DNA of 29,328 bases. Origin: SCSIO-59966 sp046566185. Lineage in GTDB: Bacteria > Actinomycetota > Actinomycetes > Actinomycetales > SCSIO-59966. A model generated the notes under the pieces. The model ran no database searches, had not been told where the DNA came from, and was given only the letters and a program-made list of their open reading frames with translations. Shown in pieces: positions 1 to 9,008 of the stretch (its first letter is position 1; each line of letters starts with the position of its first letter). The position numbers and the translations under genes are program-made. Location: the NCBI GenBank assembly GCA_046566185.1, contig JBKHXE010000155.1:1-29328 (forward strand), written 5' to 3'.

Positions 1-117
1 CTGCGGCTCGACGGGGACCGTCGTGGACCCGCAGCGGGGACAGGTCCGGTGCGTGCCCCAGATCGGCCGCCGGTAGCCCCGGCAGCCGTCCCGCAGGCAG
101 GTCCGCAGGACGGTCAC
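1..117 (-). CDS. Small zinc-ribbon protein, partial (runs off the left edge)
   Basis: An open frame of 39 codons starts at a GTG (117-115) and continues past the window edge. It shows four cysteines at residues 7, 12, 26 and 29 in the arrangement C-x4-C ... C-x2-C, with the second pair in a CPRCG knuckle; this is the pattern of a zinc ribbon. The GTG overlaps the TGA of the upstream gene (GTGA), so the two are probably translationally coupled. It is too short to appear as a long ORF, and its function is unknown. The cysteine pairs and the overlap are seen directly; zinc binding is inferred from the motif. Confidence 0.55.
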   Translation of the reverse strand, partial: MTVLRTCLRDGCRGYRRPIWGTHRTCPRCGSTTVPVEPQ

Positions 118-476
118 GACCGGCCCCGGATCGCGTCGAGCCGGCCGGCCGCCTCCAGCAGCAGCAGCGCGTACCGGCGCGCCTGCTCGGCGTCGAGCTG
201 GTCGCCCTCGGCCGACAGCAGGGTGATCCCCGGCCCGTCGCTCGTGCCGTCCTCGAACTCGATGCTGGTGATCGTCACCCCGAGGTCGCGGGGGATCGGG
301 TACACGTAGGTCGGCTCGGTCTCGTGGCCGCGGCTGATCCGGCCGTCCTCGTGCATGCTGTCCCAGCCGTGCGGGGCCGCCATGCGGCACCAGTCGGGGC
401 AGTCCGGTGCGGGCGGGGGCGTGAGGGTTCCGTCGATCCACGAGCGGATGCGGTCGGCGTTGTCGGTGCTGGTCAT
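114..476 (-). CDS. DUF6907-like small protein
   Basis: A 120-residue protein with no membrane segment. Near residues 24-45 it carries a CPDWC motif followed by several His and acidic residues, which resembles the CPxWC...H signature of actinobacterial DUF6907 proteins; no activity is established for that family. The C-terminal half is a beta-rich stretch followed by an Ala/Leu helix. I chose the ATG at 476 because GGGAGG lies 5 nt upstream; a longer frame reaches 524 but has no ribosome site. The gene is divergent from the glycosyltransferase and overlaps the next zinc-ribbon gene by GTGA. Family assignment is from motif memory and is moderate. Confidence 0.7.
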   Translation of the reverse strand: MTSTDNADRIRSWIDGTLTPPPAPDCPDWCRMAAPHGWDSMHEDGRISRGHETEPTYVYPIPRDLGVTITSIEFEDGTSDGPGITLLSAEGDQLDAEQARRYALLLLEAAGRLDAIRGRS

Positions 477-505
477 GGTGGCCTCCCGGGCCTCTCCCTC
501 AGTCG

Positions 506-511
506 AGGGTA
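506..511 (-). promoter_or_regulatory. Candidate -10 (TACCCT) for the DUF6907-like gene
   Basis: TACCCT on the minus strand matches the actinobacterial TANNNT -10 hexamer. It would place the transcript start near 499, giving a 5' leader of about 23 nt that contains the GGGAGG ribosome site. No convincing -35 is visible. Confidence 0.35.
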
Positions 512-555
512 TTTCGCCCCACACCGCTCCTGACCAGCACGCTTACCGAGCCGGG

Positions 556-584
556 TTGCACATCGCTGAGGTGATCCCTAGTGC
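556..584 (+). promoter_or_regulatory. Candidate -35/-10 pair upstream of the glycosyltransferase
   Basis: TTGCAC (556-561), a 17-bp spacer and TAGTGC (579-584) resemble a housekeeping promoter. It lies about 115 nt upstream of the glycosyltransferase start, so it would give a leadered transcript in addition to the leaderless one predicted from the hexamer at 688. Confidence 0.3.
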
Positions 585-687
585 GCGACTACCTGGACTG
601 ACGCCGGCGTCCCGGCCCGCCGGTCGCGGGACCGTGCTCGGGGACCGGGGCAGACCGACGTCGGGGCCACGGTGGCGTGGCACGGTC

Positions 688-693
688 TACCGT
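688..693 (+). promoter_or_regulatory. -10 hexamer for a leaderless start
   Basis: TACCGT ends 7 nt before the GTG at 701. That spacing puts the transcription start on or next to the start codon, and there is no Shine-Dalgarno sequence, so a leaderless mRNA is predicted. Confidence 0.45.
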
Positions 694-700
694 GCGTGCC

Positions 701-1894
701 GTGACGCTCCACGTGCTGCGGTTGTGCAGCGTGTTCGAGCCCGCGCCCGGTGACCTCCGGGCGTCCGCGGCGTTCGACCCGATCGGGGGGATGCAGAACC
801 ACACCGGCACCCTGACGCGGTGCCTCGACGAACGGGGTGTCGCACAGACGGTCGTGACGTCCCGCCTCGGAGGTCCCGCCGGGCGGACGAGGTGGGGCCG
901 GCGGGCGCAGGTCCGCCGGGTGGGCGTGCGGATGCGCCGGCTGCGACAGCTGTGGGGAGCGGCCGCCGTGCCGCACGTGCTGCGGCCGGGCCGCGCGGTG
1001 GACGTCGTGCACGCCCACCAGGGGGAGGACGTCGCCACCCTGCTGCTCGGCATGCTCGCGGCAGCCGTGCACCGCTGTCCGCTCGTGGTGACCGTGCACT
1101 CCAGCGTGCGCTTCACCGTGCGGGGACGCTCACCGAGGGCCCTCCTGCTGCGTACTGTGGGGGCCGCCGTGGAGACCGTCGCCCTCCGGCGAGCGGACGC
1201 GGTGATCGTGCTGGCCCGGCGGACGCAGCGGCTCCTGCGGCAGGCAGGGCTGCCGCGCCGCGGTGCCCTGCACGTCATCCCCTCGGGATTCGACCCCGCC
1301 GTGTTCGCGGTGCCGGGCGGGGACGCCTTCCCCGGGCTACCTCGCCCGCGTGTCGGCTTCGTCGGGCGGCTCGCGGCGGCGAAGCGGCCGGACCTCCTCG
1401 TCGAGGCGTTCGCGCGGCTGCCCGGGACCCCGCACCTCGTGCTGGTCGGGGACGGTCCGCTGCGTGGTCGCCTCGAGGCCCTCGCCCGACGGAGCCCGGC
1501 GTCCGCCCGCATCACGATCACGGGGTTCGTGGACCACGATGCGGTGCCGGCGGTGCTCTCGTCGCTCGACGTGCTCGTGCTGCCGTCCGTGTACGAGGAG
1601 CTCGGCTCGGTGCTCACCGAGGCGCTGGCCGCGGGCCTGCCGGTGGTGGCCAGCCGCGTCGGGGGCATCCCGGAGGTCGTCGACGACGGGGCGACCGGAG
1701 TGCTGGTCCCTCCGGACGACGTCGACGCCCTCGCCGGAGCGCTGCGTTCGCTGCTGGAGGACCCGGCGCTTCGTCACCGGATGGCGAGCGAGGCGCGCCG
1801 GCGGGCGGAGGACTGGTCCTGGCCGCAGCTCGCGGCGCGCGTCGCCGCCGTCTACGAGGAGGTGCGGCACCGCCGCGCGTCGGCGGTCAGGTGA
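701..1894 (+). CDS. Glycosyltransferase family 4 (GT-B fold)
   Basis: A 397-residue retaining-type glycosyltransferase. The N-terminal half has the acceptor-domain glycine motif (DPIGGMQNHT, about residues 27-36) and a DVVHAHQGED strand; the C-terminal half has the GFVGRLAAAKRPD donor-domain start, LVLVGDGPL, and the E-x7-E nucleotide-sugar motif (EELGSVLTE) followed by GLPVVASRVGGIPE. It transfers a sugar from an activated donor to an unknown cytoplasmic or membrane acceptor. No sugar-biosynthesis gene lies beside it, so the substrate cannot be inferred. I prefer the GTG at 701 over the GTG at 677, because a TANNNT hexamer ends 7 nt upstream and the conserved region begins soon after. Its 3' end overlaps the convergent DUF456 gene by 8 bp. 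Confidence 0.88.
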   Translation: MTLHVLRLCSVFEPAPGDLRASAAFDPIGGMQNHTGTLTRCLDERGVAQTVVTSRLGGPAGRTRWGRRAQVRRVGVRMRRLRQLWGAAAVPHVLRPGRAVDVVHAHQGEDVATLLLGMLAAAVHRCPLVVTVHSSVRFTVRGRSPRALLLRTVGAAVETVALRRADAVIVLARRTQRLLRQAGLPRRGALHVIPSGFDPAVFAVPGGDAFPGLPRPRVGFVGRLAAAKRPDLLVEAFARLPGTPHLVLVGDGPLRGRLEALARRSPASARITITGFVDHDAVPAVLSSLDVLVLPSVYEELGSVLTEALAAGLPVVASRVGGIPEVVDDGATGVLVPPDDVDALAGALRSLLEDPALRHRMASEARRRAEDWSWPQLAARVAAVYEEVRHRRASAVR

Positions 1895-2375
1895 GCCGGA
1901 GGGCGGCGACGAGCCAGACGACGCCCGACAGCAGCGCGGCGGCCAGCTCGACGACGATGGCCAGGCCGACGGCCCGCAGGGCGGCGACGCTGGAGCGGCG
2001 GGCGCCCGGCCCGGGGCCCTGCCGCAGCCGCTCCGCCAGGTAGAGCGCCGCGACGAAGAAGATCGCCAGCCCGATGACCGGGACGACGAAGAAGCCGACG
2101 ATGCCGGCCAGGCCGGCGACCACGAGCGACCGGCGGGGGACACCGGACGAGGTCATGTGCCGGCCGGCGGTGTAGTACTTGACCACCTGGCCGGCACCGA
2201 GCAGGACGAGCACGACCGCGAGGGTCACCCAGCCGGCCGCGCTCTGGGCCACCAGCGCGGCCCACACCAGCACGGCGCCGCCGATGAGCACCCCTCCGGG
2301 CAGCACCGGGACGACCGTGCCGACGATCCCGAGGAGGATCGCGAGGCCGACGATGACCTCCAGCTGGTCGGTCAT
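1887..2375 (-). CDS. DUF456 family membrane protein
   Basis: A 162-residue, highly hydrophobic protein with about four or five predicted membrane helices. It shows the DUF456 hallmarks: a Gly/Val-rich first helix ending in VVPVLPG and later GFFVVPVIGLAIFF, with a KYYTAGRHMTSSG loop between. DUF456 proteins sit in the cytoplasmic membrane and have no established function. The ATG at 2375 is chosen because homologues start just before this first helix; a GTG at 2387 adds only four residues. Neither start has a clear ribosome site, and a strong hairpin lies just upstream at 2392-2420, so its expression level is hard to predict. Confidence 0.8.
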   Translation of the reverse strand: MTDQLEVIVGLAILLGIVGTVVPVLPGGVLIGGAVLVWAALVAQSAAGWVTLAVVLVLLGAGQVVKYYTAGRHMTSSGVPRRSLVVAGLAGIVGFFVVPVIGLAIFFVAALYLAERLRQGPGPGARRSSVAALRAVGLAIVVELAAALLSGVVWLVAALRLT

Positions 2376-2391
2376 CAGCCCGGACACGACT

Positions 2392-2420
2392 CAGCCCGCC
2401 GACACGAGGTCGGCGGGCTG
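2392..2420 (-). terminator. Perfect 12-bp stem-loop between the DUF7455 and DUF456 genes
   Basis: The arms 2392-2403 and 2409-2420 are perfectly complementary around a 5-nt loop. The stem is almost all G-C and lacks a U tract, as is common for actinobacterial terminators. It begins about 20 nt after the DUF7455 stop and ends just before the DUF456 start, so it could end the first transcript or act as an attenuator for the second gene. Confidence 0.6.
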
Positions 2421-2440
2421 GGCCATGTCGCTCGGCGCGG

Positions 2441-2668
2441 TCAGCGCTCGTCGTCCGGCGCCGTGGCGGGCGTGCCCACCAGCCGGTCGGACTCGTCCTG
2501 GATCTCGGCCGCCACCTCACGCAGGCGCGGGGCGTGCTCCCGGCCGTGGTGGGCGCAGAAGAGCAGCTCGCCGCCGGACGTCAGCAGGACGCGGACGTAG
2601 GCCTGCGCTCCACAGCGGTCGCAGCGGTCGGCCGCCGTGAGGCGGGTGGTCGCGAGAGCAGCGGTCAC
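2441..2668 (-). CDS. DUF7455 small zinc-binding protein
   Basis: A 75-residue protein with two likely zinc half-sites: CDRCGAQAYVR near residue 16 and the FCAHHGREH knuckle near residue 38. This C-x2-C ... C-x2-H layout and the following helix match the actinobacterial DUF7455 family, which is often found next to a type IIA topoisomerase B-subunit gene, as here. The GTG at 2668 is preferred because GAAGGGA lies 5 nt upstream; a TTG-started extension to 2725 would run through the probable promoter. The gene is divergent from parE. Its function is unknown; a nucleic-acid or protein-binding role is only a guess from the zinc site. Confidence 0.82.
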   Translation of the reverse strand: MTAALATTRLTAADRCDRCGAQAYVRVLLTSGGELLFCAHHGREHAPRLREVAAEIQDESDRLVGTPATAPDDER

Positions 2669-2703
2669 GTCGTCCCTTCCGTCGTGCTCGGTCTCATCCG
2701 TCG

Positions 2704-2732
2704 GATCTGGTGCCACCAGGTACAACAGTCAA
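2704..2732 (-). promoter_or_regulatory. Candidate promoter and operator of the DUF7455 gene
   Basis: On the minus strand, TTGACT (2732-2727) is followed after 17 bp by CAGATC (2709-2704), a good -35 with a weak -10. The spacer contains a perfect palindrome, CTGGTG-G-CACCAG (2707-2719), which would be covered by RNA polymerase and is therefore a plausible repressor site. Confidence 0.35.
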
Positions 2733-2849
2733 GCACCGCAGCCGCGTTCCCGCCCGCAGCACGCCGCGCGGTTCGCTGAGCGCGAAGCGGCGTCACCCGT
2801 GAGCCACGTCACGCGGCGTGCCGGGGAACGCGCCGTCCGGACCGGCCTC

Positions 2850-2855
2850 TACGCT
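2850..2855 (+). promoter_or_regulatory. -10 hexamer for leaderless parE
   Basis: TACGCT ends 7 nt before the GTG at 2863, predicting a leaderless transcript and helping to fix the parE start. Confidence 0.5.
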
Positions 2856-2862
2856 CGGAGCC

Positions 2863-5010
<2,148 letters not shown>

Positions 5011-5066
5011 GGTACGGCAAGGAGCCCGGCGGTCGATAACCGGGTGACCCGGCCCCGCCGCCGACC

Positions 5067-5072
5067 TAGGCT
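5067..5072 (+). promoter_or_regulatory. -10 hexamer for the double-GNAT gene
   Basis: TAGGCT ends 8 nt before the GTG at 5081, with no ribosome site between them; a leaderless start is predicted. Confidence 0.45.
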
Positions 5073-5080
5073 CCGCAGTC

Positions 5081-6088
5081 GTGTCCCTCGCCTCCCCCCT
5101 GCCGCCCGGTGACGCTCTGCTGGCCACCGGGCTCACCTGGCGGCCGATCGCCGCGGCGGACGTCCCGGCGTGGCACCTCCTCGTCCGGGCGATCGAGGCC
5201 GCGGACCAGCCGGCCGAGCGGTACTCGGCCGGCGACCTGCACGACGAGCTGCTCGACGGGTCGTGGAAGGACCCGCGTGTGGACTCGCTGCTCGGGCTCG
5301 ACGCCGACGGCGCCCCGCGGGCCTTCGCGCACGTCCAGGTGCGGCCCGGCGACACCCGATCGGTGCGCGCCTTCTGCTGGGGCGGTGTCGACCCCTCGTG
5401 GCGGGGCCGCGGCGTGGGGCGGGCCCTGCTGGCGTGGCAGGAGGAGCTGGCCCGACGCAAGATCGCGGCGTCCGGCAAGACGGTGCCCGGCCGGGTCCTG
5501 ATGCACGTGGAGGAGCGACTGCAGGGCCGCCGGCGCCTCGCGGAGCGGGCCGGCTTCCGGCCGGTGCGCTGGTTCGTCGACATGACGCGTCGGCTCGACA
5601 GCGCACCGCCCGCGGTCGAGCTGCCCCCGGGGCTGAGGCTGGTGCCGTTCGATCCCGCGTACAGCGAGCGGACCCGGCTCGCCCACAACGAGGCGTTCGC
5701 CGAGCACTGGGGCAGCGAGCCGCGCGCCCCCGAGGACTGGGAGCGCACGACCGTCGGCGGCCGCAGCTTTCGCGCCGACTGGAGCTTCGTCGTCCTGGAC
5801 GGCGACGAGGTCGCCGCCTACACGCTGGCCTCGGCGTACCGGCAGGACTGGGAGGGCCAGGGGTACACCTGCGGGTGGACCGACCTGCTCGGCGTCCGCC
5901 CGGGGTGGCGGGGGCGGCGACTGGCCCCGGCGCTGCTGGCCGCGTCGATGCGGGCGTTCGCAGCGTCCGGGATGGAGCGCGCCGACATCGGCGTCGACTC
6001 CGAGAACGCCTCCGGCGCGCTGGACCTGTACCGGCGGCTCGGCTACGAGCCCGTGCACCGGTCGATCGCCTACGCCAAGGACGCCTGA
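5081..6088 (+). CDS. Tandem GNAT acetyltransferase
   Basis: A 335-residue cytoplasmic protein built from two GNAT domains. The first (about residues 20-170) has the acetyl-CoA loop PSWRGRGVGRALL; the second (about 185-335) has PGWRGRRLAPALL followed by the SENASGALDLYRRLGY segment typical of GNAT C-termini. The Q/R-x-x-G-x-G/A loop is good in the first domain and weaker in the second (RRGRRLAP type), so only one site may be fully active. The layout is that of mycothiol-synthase-like tandem GNATs, but the acceptor here is unknown. It follows parE by about 70 bp with its own promoter and converges with a minus-strand gene one base beyond its stop. Confidence 0.85.
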   Translation: MSLASPLPPGDALLATGLTWRPIAAADVPAWHLLVRAIEAADQPAERYSAGDLHDELLDGSWKDPRVDSLLGLDADGAPRAFAHVQVRPGDTRSVRAFCWGGVDPSWRGRGVGRALLAWQEELARRKIAASGKTVPGRVLMHVEERLQGRRRLAERAGFRPVRWFVDMTRRLDSAPPAVELPPGLRLVPFDPAYSERTRLAHNEAFAEHWGSEPRAPEDWERTTVGGRSFRADWSFVVLDGDEVAAYTLASAYRQDWEGQGYTCGWTDLLGVRPGWRGRRLAPALLAASMRAFAASGMERADIGVDSENASGALDLYRRLGYEPVHRSIAYAKDA

Positions 6089-6089
6089 C

Positions 6090-6548
6090 TCACTCCTGGC
6101 CGCCGATGTCGACGGCGTAGGCCTCCCACACGAGGTCCGAGCCCCGCTGCCGGTGGCGCGCCAGCTCGGCGAGCACCGAGGTGCCGAGGCTGCGCAGCTC
6201 GACGACGACGTTCTCGGCGTCCTCGCGGCCCGACAGGTCGAGCAGGTCCTGGACGTCGCGCTGCAGCCGGCTGTGGTCCCGGGCGAGGCGGGACACCGGG
6301 CCTGCCAGACGCGGCGCCGACGCCACGAGGGAGGCGTGCAGCCCGTCCGGTGACTCCGTGAGCACGACGTGGTCGCGCAGGTCGTTGCTCAGCTCGACGA
6401 GCGCCACGTTGAGCCGCTGGACCCACTGCTGCTCGCGGCCCGAAGCCGGGGCGGCCAGGGCCTGCTCGAGGGCGTCCATCGCCTCCCGCAGCTCGGACCG
6501 GCGCCGGCGCACGTCCCGCAGCGTGGTCTCGATCCTGGGGGTGCTCAT
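6090..6548 (-). CDS. Helical protein, hemerythrin-like histidine pattern
   Basis: A 152-residue, mostly alpha-helical, soluble protein. Histidines with spaced acidic residues recur along the helices (LRDHVVLTE, GLHASLV, RDHSRLQRD, ARHRQRGSDLVWEAYAVD), a spacing reminiscent of hemerythrin-like four-helix bundles that bind a di-iron centre, but I cannot confirm the full ligand set. The ATG at 6548 has GGAGG 5 nt upstream. It is the last gene of the minus-strand dehydrogenase operon (68 bp after the lipoyl gene), so it may be co-transcribed with it. An unidentified coiled-coil protein is the alternative. Confidence 0.75.
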   Translation of the reverse strand: MSTPRIETTLRDVRRRRSELREAMDALEQALAAPASGREQQWVQRLNVALVELSNDLRDHVVLTESPDGLHASLVASAPRLAGPVSRLARDHSRLQRDVQDLLDLSGREDAENVVVELRSLGTSVLAELARHRQRGSDLVWEAYAVDIGGQE

Positions 6549-6616
6549 CGCCACCTCCGCGACGTGCGGTGCCTGTCGTGACGATGGTCCTCCTGGCGCG
6601 GACGCCGCGCCAGGTC

Positions 6617-6850
6617 TCACTCGATGCGGGCGATCGGCGTCCCCTGCGGGACGGCGGCCTCCTCCTCGACCAGGCGGCGGACGACTCCCGCGACCGGCGC
6701 GGGCACCTCGACCGCCACCTTGTCGACCTGCACCTCGGCCAGCAGCTCGTCCGCCTCCACCGCCTGGCCGTCGTCGACGAACCAGGTGGACAGCACGCCC
6801 TCGGCGTCCGGGCGCTCCTTCGACAGCCGCGGGAAGGGGACGTCGGTCAT
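6617..6850 (-). CDS. Free-standing lipoyl domain protein
   Basis: A 77-residue protein consisting of just one biotinyl/lipoyl domain. The modified lysine is Lys44 in EVQVDKVAVEV, and the second half (PAPVAGVVRRLVEE) is the mirror hairpin of the fold. In full E2 enzymes this domain leads into an E3-binding domain and a catalytic acyltransferase; here the protein stops after the lipoyl domain. The domain would accept the acyl group from the E1 encoded upstream. Its ATG overlaps the E1 beta TGA (ATGA). The missing E2 core must come from elsewhere in the genome, or the carrier works with a different acceptor. Confidence 0.85.
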   Translation of the reverse strand: MTDVPFPRLSKERPDAEGVLSTWFVDDGQAVEADELLAEVQVDKVAVEVPAPVAGVVRRLVEEEAAVPQGTPIARIE

Positions 6851-7893
6851 CCGGCCACCGCGCGGCGGATCGCGGCCTCGATGCGGTCGTGCCGCGGCAG
6901 CACGGCGTACTCGAGCGGACGGGCGTAGGGGATCGGGACGTCAGGGACCGCCACACGCTGCACGGGCACCCTCAGCAGGCCCGGGTCGTGGTCGGTCACC
7001 GTTGCCACGACCTCGCCGGACATCCCGAAGGACCGGTAGTCCTCGTCGACGACGACGAGCCGGCCGGTCTTGGCGACCGAGGCGAGGATCGCCTCGCGGT
7101 CCAGCGGCACGAGGCTGCGCAGGTCGAGCACCTCCACGTCGACGCCCTGGCCGGCCAGCTTCTCCGCGACGTCGAGCGCGTGGTGCACGGACAGGGAGAT
7201 CGTGACGACGCTGACGTCGCTGCCCTCGCGGGCCACACGCGCCTTGCCGATCGGCACCTCGTAGGTGCCTTCGGGTACCTCGTCGGTCGACCGGGCGTTC
7301 TTCGCCATCCACGGCAGGCCCATGACGCCCTTGTGGAACATGTAGACGACCGGGTTGTCGTCGCGGATCGCCGACGTCATGAGCCCCTTGGCGTCAGCGG
7401 GGTTGCTGGGGACGACGACCTTCATGCCGGGCAGGTGCGCGAACAGCCCCCAGAGGCACTGGGAGTGCTGGGCGCCGTCGGAGTAGCCGCCCCCGACGGC
7501 CGTGGTGAGCACCATCGGCACGCGGACGTTGCCGCCCGACTCGTAGTGGATCTTGGCCATGTGGTTGTAGATCTGGTCCAGGCACACGCCCATGAAGTCG
7601 ACGAACATCAGCTCGACGATCGGCCGCATGCCCTCGACGGCGGCGCCGATGCCGAGGCCGATGAACGCCGTCTCGGAGATCGGGGTGTCGATGACCCGCT
7701 CGGGCCCGAAGCGGTCGAGCAGCCCTGTGGTGGAGCCGAAGATGCCGCCGTACGCGCCGACGTCCTCGCCGAGGTAGACGACGTCCGGGTCGCGCTCCAT
7801 CTCCTCGGCGATGGCCTCGACCATCGCCTTGGACGTGGTCAGCCGCCGGCTGGCCCGCGGCGCGGGGACGGTCGGGGTCTCGGTGGTGGTCAT
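6847..7893 (-). CDS. 2-oxoacid dehydrogenase E1 component, beta subunit
   Basis: A 348-residue transketolase-like beta subunit that forms an alpha2-beta2 thiamine-diphosphate enzyme with the next gene upstream. The family landmarks are GEDVGAYGG, DTPISETAFIGLGIGAA, GMRPIVELMFVDFMGVCLDQIYN and the C-terminal transketolase domain with LDLRSLVPLDREAI. The FVDFMGVCLDQIYN stretch resembles acetoin dehydrogenase and related pyruvate-type E1 beta subunits more than branched-chain ones, but substrate cannot be fixed from sequence. AAGGA lies upstream of the ATG. It starts 22 bp after E1 alpha ends. Confidence 0.93.
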   Translation of the reverse strand: MTTTETPTVPAPRASRRLTTSKAMVEAIAEEMERDPDVVYLGEDVGAYGGIFGSTTGLLDRFGPERVIDTPISETAFIGLGIGAAVEGMRPIVELMFVDFMGVCLDQIYNHMAKIHYESGGNVRVPMVLTTAVGGGYSDGAQHSQCLWGLFAHLPGMKVVVPSNPADAKGLMTSAIRDDNPVVYMFHKGVMGLPWMAKNARSTDEVPEGTYEVPIGKARVAREGSDVSVVTISLSVHHALDVAEKLAGQGVDVEVLDLRSLVPLDREAILASVAKTGRLVVVDEDYRSFGMSGEVVATVTDHDPGLLRVPVQRVAVPDVPIPYARPLEYAVLPRHDRIEAAIRRAVAG

Positions 7894-7915
7894 GGTGATC
7901 CGTCCTTCCCGGTCG

Positions 7916-8935
7916 TCACGCGAACACGGAGGAGGTGGCCGACGCGGGGTCGGGCTCGGGGCTGGCCTTGGCGAACGCGACGGCGTCCTCGACGCGCTCG
8001 CTCGCGGACGCCTTGATGCGGGTCACCGTCGCGTCGTCCAGCACGCCGGCGTCACGCAGGGTCCGCTCGTAACGCGGGACCGGGTCGAGGCCGGGGGCGT
8101 CGGCGAGGTCGGGCCGGTACCCCTGGGCGTCACCCTCGAAGTGGCCCCACAGACGCAGGGTGTGCACCTCGATGAGGGACGGGCCCTCCCCGGCGCGGGC
8201 CCGGGCCACTGCCCGGCCGGCCGCCTCGTGGACGGCCTCCACGTCGTTGTCCTCGATCCGGACGCCCGGGATGCCGTAGGCCGCCGCCCGGTCGGCGTTG
8301 GAACGGACCGCCGTGGACGCCGCGCGGGGCACGGAGATGCCCCAGTCGTTGTCCTCGACGACGAACACGACGGGCAGGCTCCACAGCGCCGCCAGGTTGA
8401 GGGACTCGTGGAAGGCGCCCTGGTTCGCGGCGCCCTCGCCGGTCACGGCGACGGCGACCCGGTCGGTGCCGCGCCGCCGGAAGGCGAACGCCTGGCCGAG
8501 CGCGGGCGGGTAGCCCTCGGCGATGATGCCCGAGCAGGAGAAGTGCGTGTCAGGGTCGAACAGGTGCATGTGGCCGCCGCGGCCGCGGCCGAGACCGCCC
8601 TCGCGGCCGAAGATCTCGGCGGTCATCCGTCGCAGGTCCATGCCGTGGGCGATCGCGAGGTGGTGGGGGCGGTGGGTGGCGGTCACCGCGTCGTCGCGGG
8701 TCAGGTGGGCGCACACCCCGGCGGCGACGGGCTCCTGCCCGGCCGACAGGTGCATCTCCCCGGGCACCAGGCCCTTGCCGATGTCGAAGCCGGGGCCCTT
8801 GTCCGCGTGGTACTCGCGGAGGATGGCCTCCTCGTAGGTGCGGCAGAGCACCATCGTCTCGTAGAGGGCGAGCCGGGTCTCCGGTGTCAGCCGCGGGCCG
8901 GCGGTGGCCTGCGCGGGGACGGACTGGGTCGTCAT
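7916..8935 (-). CDS. 2-oxoacid dehydrogenase E1 component, alpha subunit
   Basis: A 339-residue thiamine-diphosphate binding subunit. It decarboxylates a 2-oxo acid (or cleaves acetoin) and passes the acyl group to a lipoyl carrier. Visible landmarks are HLSAGQEPVAAG, THRPHHLAIAHG, GGLGRGRGGHMHL, and the cofactor motif GEGAANQGAFHESLNLAALW ending in VVEDNDWGIS. The cofactor motif normally begins GDG; here Asp is replaced by Glu, a conservative but noteworthy change at a magnesium ligand. The ATG has a strong AGGAGG site 5 nt upstream. It sits 73 bp downstream of the IclR gene in the same direction, so an IclR-led operon is likely. AcoA-like in type; substrate unknown. Confidence 0.92.
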   Translation of the reverse strand: MTTQSVPAQATAGPRLTPETRLALYETMVLCRTYEEAILREYHADKGPGFDIGKGLVPGEMHLSAGQEPVAAGVCAHLTRDDAVTATHRPHHLAIAHGMDLRRMTAEIFGREGGLGRGRGGHMHLFDPDTHFSCSGIIAEGYPPALGQAFAFRRRGTDRVAVAVTGEGAANQGAFHESLNLAALWSLPVVFVVEDNDWGISVPRAASTAVRSNADRAAAYGIPGVRIEDNDVEAVHEAAGRAVARARAGEGPSLIEVHTLRLWGHFEGDAQGYRPDLADAPGLDPVPRYERTLRDAGVLDDATVTRIKASASERVEDAVAFAKASPEPDPASATSSVFA

Positions 8936-9008
8936 GGCACCTCCTGAAGGGCGTGGTCCACTCCCTGCAGCGTGTGCCGCGGCGCCGACCCCGGCAACGG
9001 TCAGAAGT

